Positions 53,832 through 64,000 of a DNA stretch of 64,000 nt are shown here, in pieces. Source of the stretch: Bog-756 sp963835465 (GTDB lineage: Bacteria; Actinomycetota; Acidimicrobiia; Acidimicrobiales; RAAP-2); contig CAWIFR010000004.1 of assembly GCA_963835465.1 (NCBI GenBank), positions 177,457-241,456 of the forward strand, written 5' to 3'. A program made the translations under genes and the position numbers. Below the pieces are notes generated by a model. The model searched no databases and was not told the origin of the DNA. It saw only the letters and a program-made list of their open reading frames with translations. Within the stretch, counting starts at the first letter, position 1, and every line of letters begins with the position of its first letter.

Positions 53832-54557
53832 ATGTCCAGGGGAAAGAAGTACAAGGCGAGCGTCGCCCAGTTCGACCGCCAGCACCTCTACACGCCGGCC
53901 GAGGCGGTGGACCTGGTCAAGGCGTCAGCCAAGGCATCCTTCGACGAGACGGTGGAGCTGGCCGTCCGGCTGGGAGTGGACCCCCGCAAGGCCGACCAGA
54001 TCGTGCGTGGGACGCTCTCGTTGCCCGCCGGTACCGGGCGGACGGCCCGGGTGGCGGTGTTCGCCGCCGGCGAGAAGGCGGCCGAGGCCCGGGCGGCCGG
54101 GGCCGACGTGGTCGGCGCCGACGACCTGGTGGCCCGGGTGGCCAACGACGGCTTCCTCGACTTCGACGTGGCCATCGCCACCCCCGATCTGATGGGGCAG
54201 GTCGGGTACGCTCGGGCCGGGTGCTCGGCCCCCGAGGCCTGATGCCCAACCCCAAGACCGGCACGGTCACCGATGACGTGGAGCGGGCGGTCAGCGAGTT
54301 CAAGGGCGGCCGGGTGGAGTACCGGACCGACAAGGTGGGCAACATCCACATCCGGATCGGCAAGGCGCTCCTTCGATCGGGCCCAGCTGCTCGAGAACCT
54401 CCACGCCGTGATGGAGGAGATCCACCGGGCCAAGCCGGCGTCCTCCAAGGGCCGCTACGTCAAGGCGGTGACCGTCTCGTCGACCATGGGCCCGGGCATC
54501 CACATCGACCCGCTGCTGGCCCGCAAGGGCGACGAGGAGCTCGCCGCCAGCGCCTGA
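53832..54557 (+). CDS. rplA: 50S ribosomal protein L1, two frameshifts
   Basis: uL1 forms the mobile L1 stalk and often represses its own operon. Joined frames give 241 residues, the normal size. Frame one (53832 to about 54205): SRGKKYKASVAQFDRQHLY to DVAIATPDLMGQVG; frame two (about 54212-54365): GRVLGPRGLMPNPKTGTVT to GNIHIRIGKA; frame three (to 54557): SFDRAQLLENLHAVMEEI to the end. The first change is -1 near 54205, the second +1 near 54366. Essential function argues for sequence errors. Confidence 0.92.
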
Positions 54558-54604
54558 GCCCGCCCCCGCCCCGACGGCGGGTGGTCCACCGCGTTGCGGT
54601 GGGC

Positions 54605-54787
54605 TAGAGTTTCACCTTTCCAGATCTAGAGAACTGCCGTAGACCTCCGGTGTACCGCCCACCCGGTACCGAAGGGATCCGAATCGGATCCGCCTGATGA
54701 GGCGTTCCCCGTCGAGCGACCAGCCCGGCGTCCGCCACTCGATGGTGTCTACGGCCCACATGCGAGCAGATGCTCAGCGGAGGGACA
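54605..54787 (+). promoter_or_regulatory. rplJ promoter and L10 leader region
   Basis: TAGAGT at 54605-54610 (with GC before it) is a candidate -10 box. Between it and ATG 54788 lies about 170 nt with a hairpin GGATCCG/CGGATCC near 54676-54692. In most bacteria the rplJ leader binds the L10-L12 complex for autoregulation; position supports this, but I did not match the full consensus. Confidence 0.4.
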
Positions 54788-55480
54788 ATGGACAATCCGA
54801 GGGCCGACAAGGTCGCCGTCGTCAACGAGGTCAAGGACCGCCTGGCCGGGGCCGACGGGGCCGTGCTGACCGAGTACCGGGGACTCAGCGTGGCCGAGCT
54901 GGCCGAGCTCCGCCGCGAGCTGGCCGCTGCCGGCGGTGACTACAAGATCTACAAGAACACCCTGGTGCGCCTGGCCATCGCCGACGGCCCCCAGGCTCCC
55001 ATCCACGACCTGCTGACCGGACCGACCGCCATCGCCTTCGTCCAGGGTGACGTCAGCGCGGTGGCCAAGGCCCTTCGGGACTTCGCCAGGAACAACCCCA
55101 GCCTGGTCGTCAAGGGTGGCATCGTGGGGACCGGGGTCCTGACGGCCTCGGACATCAACGTGCTGGCCGACCTCCCGTCCCGGGACACCCTGTTGGCCCA
55201 GTTCGCCGGCGCCCTGGCCGCGCCGCTCCAGCAGCTGGCCGGACTGGTCCAGGCGCTGCCCCGCAATCTGGCCTACGGGATCTCGGCTCTGATCGAGCAG
55301 CGCCAGGCCGGAGGCGAGGCGCTCGAGGCCCCGGCCGAGACCACCGAGGCGGACACGGCCACCGAGGACGGACCGGCCACCGAGGTTGTCACCGAGGACG
55401 CCCCGGCGACCGAGGGCGCCCCCGCCGAATCTGCCGCCGAGGTCGATGCCCCGGCCGAGGCAGAAGCCAGCAGCGAGTAG
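54788..55480 (+). CDS. rplJ: 50S ribosomal protein L10
   Basis: uL10 anchors the L7/L12 dimers to the ribosome. The 230-residue protein has KVAVVNEVKDRL and LTEYRGLSVAELAELR, typical of the family, and ends with an acidic Ala/Glu/Thr-rich tail of about 55 residues (from about 175) beyond the L12-binding helix. GGAGGGACA precedes ATG 54788. rplL follows after 80 bp. Confidence 0.95.
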   Translation: MDNPRADKVAVVNEVKDRLAGADGAVLTEYRGLSVAELAELRRELAAAGGDYKIYKNTLVRLAIADGPQAPIHDLLTGPTAIAFVQGDVSAVAKALRDFARNNPSLVVKGGIVGTGVLTASDINVLADLPSRDTLLAQFAGALAAPLQQLAGLVQALPRNLAYGISALIEQRQAGGEALEAPAETTEADTATEDGPATEVVTEDAPATEGAPAESAAEVDAPAEAEASSE

Positions 55481-55560
55481 CCCGGTCAGTCGACCATCAG
55501 CACCGAATCACCCACTAGACCCCCCAATCGCACGAAGTACACGAAACAAGGAGCAAGACA

Positions 55561-55960
55561 ATGGCAGGAAGCCTGACCAAGGACCAGATCATCGACGGCA
55601 TCGCCGAGCTGTCCGTGCTCGAGCTCAGCGAGCTGCTGAAGGAGTTCGAGGAGCGCTTCGGCGTCACGGCTGCGGCCCCGGTGGCCGTCGCCGCTGCGGC
55701 CCCGGCCGGCGGCGGCGGTGGCGGCGAGGGCGGCGGCGAGGAGGAGAAGTCGGAGTTCGACGTCATCCTGACCGCAGCCGGTGACAAGAAGATCCAGGTC
55801 ATCAAGGAAGTCCGGTCACTCACCAGCCTGGGCCTGAAGGAGGCCAAGGACCTGGTGGACGGCGCGCCCAAGCCGGTCCTGGAGAAGGCCAACAAGGAAG
55901 ACGCCGAGAAGGCGAAGGCCCAGCTCGAAGGGAGCTGGCGCCACCGTCGAACTCAAGTAC
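55561..55960 (+). CDS. rplL: 50S ribosomal protein L7/L12, frameshift near the end
   Basis: bL12 forms the stalk that recruits translation factors. MAGSLTKDQIIDGIAELSVL (dimer domain), an Ala/Gly hinge, and FDVILTAAGDKKIQVIKEVR with LGLKEAKDLVDGAP (C domain) are present. At 55928-55933 an extra G turns the expected EGAGATVELK end into EGSWRHRR. After repair the frame reads through TVELKY with no stop where L12 normally ends (TAC at 55958-55960 where TAG would end it); uncorrected, the frame stays open to 56199. I end the gene at the expected residue. Confidence 0.88.
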
Positions 55961-56109
55961 GCCGCGCCGGGCCCGGTCGTCGCTCCACGGCGACCGGGTT
56001 CCGGGGGTCGGCCTGGCCGGATCGTTCGCCGCCCTGTGGCGGGGCTGATCAGGGCTGCAGGTGCCGTGCCCGGACCGTGGCGGGGGCCTGCCGGAAATCG
56101 GCCGAATCC

Positions 56110-56138
56110 TTGACGCCGGACGGCGGGTCTCCTACCCT
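56110..56138 (+). promoter_or_regulatory. rpoBC promoter P1
   Basis: TTGACG (56110-56115) and TACCCT (56133-56138) are separated by 17 bp, close to the vegetative consensus, giving a start near 56145 and a leader of about 285 nt before rpoB. Apart from the two promoters I see no gene in the 468-bp gap 55961-56428. Confidence 0.65.
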
Positions 56139-56173
56139 GTGCTGGCCTGGATCGGGGCTTTCCGTCCACGGGC

Positions 56174-56202
56174 TTGTGATCCTGTGCGTGTCCGTATAGG
56201 AT
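56174..56202 (+). promoter_or_regulatory. rpoBC promoter P2
   Basis: TTGTGA (56174-56179) and TAGGAT (56197-56202) with a 17-bp spacer form a second possible promoter 64 bp after P1. Together they would let rpoBC be transcribed apart from rplJL. Confidence 0.5.
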
Positions 56203-56428
56203 TGCTGGTTGCCGTGCCTGCTCCTTCCGCCCTCCTCAGTGTTCTGGCTGATTGACGCGCGCCCTGGCGCCCCCGACGACTGCTCCGGCGGTAGTCGTCG
56301 ACCCCTGTGATGCCCCGACCTTGCCCAGCAGTAACGAGAAGTCCTGAAGTGCCCGCCACCGCCTGACGTGACTCACCGCAGTACCCCGTCGTAGCCCCAT
56401 TCACCCTGCAACTGGGAGGAGTAGGCCG

Positions 56429-59400
56429 TTGCCTACACGGTCCAACAGCCCGGAACGTTTTTCTTTCGCCAACATCGACGAGGCTCTGCCCTTGCCGGAC
56501 CTCGTCGCCATCCAGCGTGACTCCTTCCAGTGGTTCTTGGACCGCGGTCTCGCCGAGACCTTCAACGACATCAGTCCCGATCGAGGACTTCACCGGCCAG
56601 CTGAGCCTGGAACTGGAGTTCGATCCGACCGATCCCGACCTGCGCCCACCGCCCAAGTTCTCGGTGGAGGAGTGCAAGGAGAAGGACATGACCTACGCCG
56701 CGCCGGTCTTCGTGCGCGCCAGGTTCATGAACGCCGGGACCGGTGAGATCAAGGAGCAGACGGTCTTCATGGGGGACTTCCCGGTGATGACCGACAAGGG
56801 CACCTTCATCGTCAACGGCACCGAGCGGGTGGTCGTCTCCCAGCTGGTCCGTTCCCCCGGGGTGATCTTCCAGCCCGGGCGCGATGCCAAGACCGTCTTC
56901 ACCGGCACCATCCATCCCTACCGGGGCGAGTGGATCGAGTTCGATGTCGAGGCCAAGCCGGGCAAGGACGTCACCGCCGGCTGCCGTGTGGCCCGCAAGC
57001 GCCGGCTCTCCCTCTTCGTGCTGCTGCGCGCCCTCGGCTACGAGGACCAGGCCTTCCTGGAGCGGTTCGTCCGCCACTTCGACTTCCTCGAGGGCCAGTG
57101 GGAGAAGGAGCAGAACCTGGCGCCCACCCGTGAGGAGGCCCTGCTCGAGATCTACAAGCGGGCCCGTCCCGGCGAGCCCCTGTCGGTCGAGGCGGCCCGC
57201 CAGTACTTCGAGAACGCCTTCTTCAACCCCAAGCGCTACGACCTGACCCGGGTGGGCCGCTACAAGCTCAACCGGAAGCTCGGACCGGAGATCGAGCGCA
57301 TCTCGGACATCCTGAAGATCGACCTCGAGCGTCCCACGCCGACCCAGGGCGTTCTCAGCCCCTCGGAGATCCTGGCCTCGTCCACCTACATGCTCCACCT
57401 GGCCAAGCACATGGCCGACGGCGAGTCCAACTACCGGATCGACGACCAGGACCACTTCGCCAACCGACGGATCCGCTCGGTGGGCGAGCTCATCCAGAAC
57501 CAGGTCCGGGTGGGCCTGTCCCGCATGGAACGGGTGGTCCGTGAGCGGATGACCACCCAGGACGTGGAGGCCATCACCCCCCAGACCCTGATCAACATCC
57601 GCCCGGTCGTGGCCGCGGTCAAGGAGTTCTTCGGCACCAGCCAGCTGAGCCAGTTCATGGACCAGAACAACCCGCTGTCGGGCCTCGCCCACAAGCGGCG
57701 GCTGTCGGCCCTCGGGCCCGGCGGCCTCTCCCGCGAGCGGGCCGGCTTCGAGGTCCGCGACGTCCACACCTCCCACTACGGGCGCATGTGCCCCATCGAG
57801 ACCCCGGAAGGCCCCAACATCGGCCTGATCGGCTCGTTGGCCACCTACGCCCGGGTCAACGAGTACGGCTTCATCGAGACCCCGTACCGCAAGGTGGTCA
57901 ACGGCCAGGTGACCAAGGAGATCACTTACCTGGCCGCCGACGAGGAAGAGGAGCACGTCATCGCCCAGGCCTCCGCGGCCCTGGACGACAAAGGCAAGTT
58001 CACCGAGGAGAAGGTGCTGGTCCGACGCGGACCTCAGGGCACCGGTGTGCGGGTCGGTGCCACCACGACCTCCTACGGGACCACCTCGGAGATCGACTTC
58101 GTGCCCCCGGCCGAGGTCGACCTCATGGACGTGTCCCCGAAGCAGATCGTCTCGGTCTCGACCGCCCTCATCCCGTTCGTGGAGCACGACGACGCCAACC
58201 GGGCCCTGATGGGCGCCAACATGCAGAAGCAGGCCGTGCCGCTGGTGGTGCCCGAGGCCCCCTACATCGGTACCGGCGTGGAGGCCCGTGCCGCCCGGGA
58301 CGCGGGCGACGTGGTCATGGCCGAGGCCGACGGTGCGGTGGTCGACGTCTCCGGCGACCAGATCGTGGTCGAGTACAAGGCCGGCGCCAAGGACCGCAAC
58401 GGCGCCGTGCTGGGCAAGAAGATCTACCGCCTGGCCAAGTTCCGTCGCTCCAACCAGAACACCGCCATCAACCAGAAGGTCATCGTCGAGGAGGGCCAGA
58501 AGGTCTCGGCCGGCGACGTGCTGGCCGACGGTCCGGCCACCCACAACGGCGAGCTGGCCCTGGGCAAGAACCTGCTGGTGGCCTTCATGCCCTGGGAGGG
58601 CTACAACTACGAGGACGCCATCATCCTCTCCGAGCGCCTGGTCAAGGACGACGTCCTCACCTCGATCCACATCGAGGAGCACGAGGTGGACGCCCGCGAC
58701 ACCAAGCTCGGCGCCGAGGAGATCACCAGGGACATCCCCAACCTGTCCGAGGAGATCCTGGCCGACCTGGACGAGCGGGGCATCATCCGCATCGGGGCCG
58801 AGGTGGGCCCGGGCGACGTGCTGGTGGGCAAGGTCACTCCCAAGGGCGAGACCGAGCAGACCCCCGAGGAACGCCTACTCCGCGCCATCTTCGGCGAGAA
58901 GGCCCGTGAGGTGCGGGACACCTCGCTGAAGGTCCCCCACGGTGAGCAGGGCACGGTGATCGACGTCCGGGTCTTCTCCCGCGACGACGCCCACGAGCTG
59001 CCGCCCGGCGTGGAGCAGCTGGTCCGGGTGTACGTGGCCCAGAAGCGCAAGATCTCCGAGGGCGACAAGCTGGCCGGCCGTCACGGCAACAAGGGCGTCA
59101 TCTCGAAGATCCTCCCCATCGAGGACATGCCCTACCAGGCCGACGGCACCCCCGTCGACATCATCCTGAACCCGCTGGGCGTGCCCAGCCGGATGAACGT
59201 CGGCCAGGTGCTCGAGTCCCATCTTGGCTACGCCGCCCGTTGGGGTTGGGAGGGCGCCGGTGAGGTGGCCCGCACCCCACTCCGGGGCACGGAAACCAAG
59301 ACCCGTCCTCGGACCGACCCCGCGGTGTGGGTCTCGACCCCGGTGTTCGACGGCGCCCACTGGGACGAGGAGGCCGATGCCGGCCGCCATCCGACCATCC

Positions 59401-60004
59401 AGCAGATCTTCCGCAAGCTCAACCCCGACGGCGTCGACGGCGCCGTGCAGGTGTCCGACGACGGCAAGAGCGAGCTGTGGAACGGTCGGACCGGCGAGAA
59501 GTACGACAACCCGATCTCGGTCGGCTACGTCTACATCCTGAAGCTCCACCACCTGGTGGACGACAAGATCCACGCCCGGTCCACCGGCCCGTACTCCATG
59601 ATCACCCAGCAGCCGCTGGGTGGGAAGGCCCAGTTCGGTGGCCAGCGGTTCGGCGAGATGGAGGTCTGGGCCCTGGAGGCCTTCGGCGCCGCCTACGCAC
59701 TGCAGGAGCTGCTGACCATCAAGTCCGACGACGTCCTGGGCCGGGTGAAGGTCTACGAGGCCATCGTCAAGGGCGAGAACATCCCCGAGCCCGGCATCCC
59801 GGAGAGCTTCAAGGTGCTCATCAAGGAGATGCAGTCCCTCTGCCTCGACGTGGAGGTGCTGGCTCCGGGTGGCGAGGAGATCGAGATGCGAGAGCTCGAC
59901 GAGGACGTGTTCCGCACGGCCGAGGAGCTGGGAATCGACATCAGCCGGCCCGAGCGCGGGTCCGACGAAGAAGATGCACGACGCGCTGCGGAAAGGGGAT
60001 TCTG

Positions 60005-60005
<1 letters not shown>
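56429..60005 (+). CDS. rpoB: RNA polymerase beta subunit, one frameshift
   Basis: About 1,191 residues once repaired. The start is TTG 56429 with GGGAGGAG seven bases before it, giving MPTRSNSPERFSFANIDEAL. At 56576-56578 an extra C breaks NDISPIEDFTGQL; the main frame then runs to TGA 60005. All core regions are present: the rifampicin pocket SQLSQFMDQNNPLSGLAHKRR, RMCPIETPEGPNIGLIGSL, GYNYEDAIILSERLV and GRHGNKGVISKILP. In the rifampicin region the usual LTHKRR reads LAHKRR. rpoC begins in the stop codon (TGATG). Confidence 0.95.

Positions 60006-64000
<3,995 letters not shown>

Noticed and set aside
54566..54582. CCCGCC/GGCGGG hairpin after rplA as a terminator
   Set aside because: The stem is short, no T-run follows, and such hairpins are frequent by chance at this GC content.
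56571..58682. A 703-codon open frame antisense to rpoB
   Set aside because: Same reason: it is the mirror of a conserved coding frame.

Overview
The window is 64 kb of high-GC DNA from an actinobacterium, most likely of the class Acidimicrobiia. Pointers are a DUF3097 gene, an MptB-type polyprenol-phosphomannose mannosyltransferase, an ethylmalonyl-CoA pathway gene set, a secreted protein made of the G-Y-W-L-V-A-S-D-G-G-I-F repeats I associate with Acidimicrobiia, and many genes with a TAnnnT box placed for leaderless transcription. The class assignment is inference; no rRNA gene is present.

Layout. (1) 0.4-15.4 kb is an accessory cell-surface block, all on the + strand: a GT2-GtrA-HPr-kinase-like protein (probably one fused protein), a GT39 membrane glycosyltransferase, an AcpA/phospholipase-C-like phosphoesterase with altered metal-site residues, a membrane-anchored unknown, a GH99-like lipoprotein, a 1.6-kb-residue purple-acid-phosphatase-like secreted protein with duplicated modules, and a glycine-rich protein with six 42-residue repeats. 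(2) 15.5-19.7 kb is the conserved informational block tadA, tRNA-Ser, SRP RNA, dnaX, recR, followed by a SixA-like phosphatase. (3) 19.9-31.0 kb holds the ethylmalonyl-CoA pathway genes (thiolase, crotonyl-CoA carboxylase/reductase, epimerase, acyl-CoA carboxylase beta, ethylmalonyl-CoA mutase, 3-hydroxybutyryl-CoA dehydrogenase) with a GIY-YIG protein and DUF3097 in between. (4) 31-51 kb is mixed housekeeping: esterase, S51-type peptidase, two cyclophilins, lysC, asd, phoU, NDH-2, rmuC, a UDP-sulfoquinovose synthase, citrate synthase, TesB, GH1, GtrA, YajQ, MptB, GNAT. (5) 51.5-64 kb is the translation/transcription block: tRNA-Thr, tRNA-Met, rpmG, tRNA-Trp, secE, nusG, rplK, rplA, rplJ, rplL, rpoB, rpoC (cut by the window end).

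Two whole-window observations matter for any user. First, about 22 single-base indels break reading frames, including those of the essential genes dnaX, rplA, rplL, rpoB and rpoC. They lie only in 1.4-19.7 kb and 54-63.7 kb; everything from 19.8 to 53.8 kb is intact. This looks like uneven sequence quality, not gene decay, so I annotate each broken gene as one gene and give the points where the frame changes. Second, at least fifteen genes have a TAnnnT hexamer ending 6-8 nt before the start codon, which indicates leaderless mRNAs and helps choose starts (ccr, GH1, phoU).

The best candidate for something undescribed is the surface block: a glycosyltransferase/flippase-like module apparently fused to an HPr-kinase-like P-loop domain, next to exported phosphatases and a glycan hydrolase. 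No CRISPR array, insertion sequence, prophage or recognised defence system was seen.
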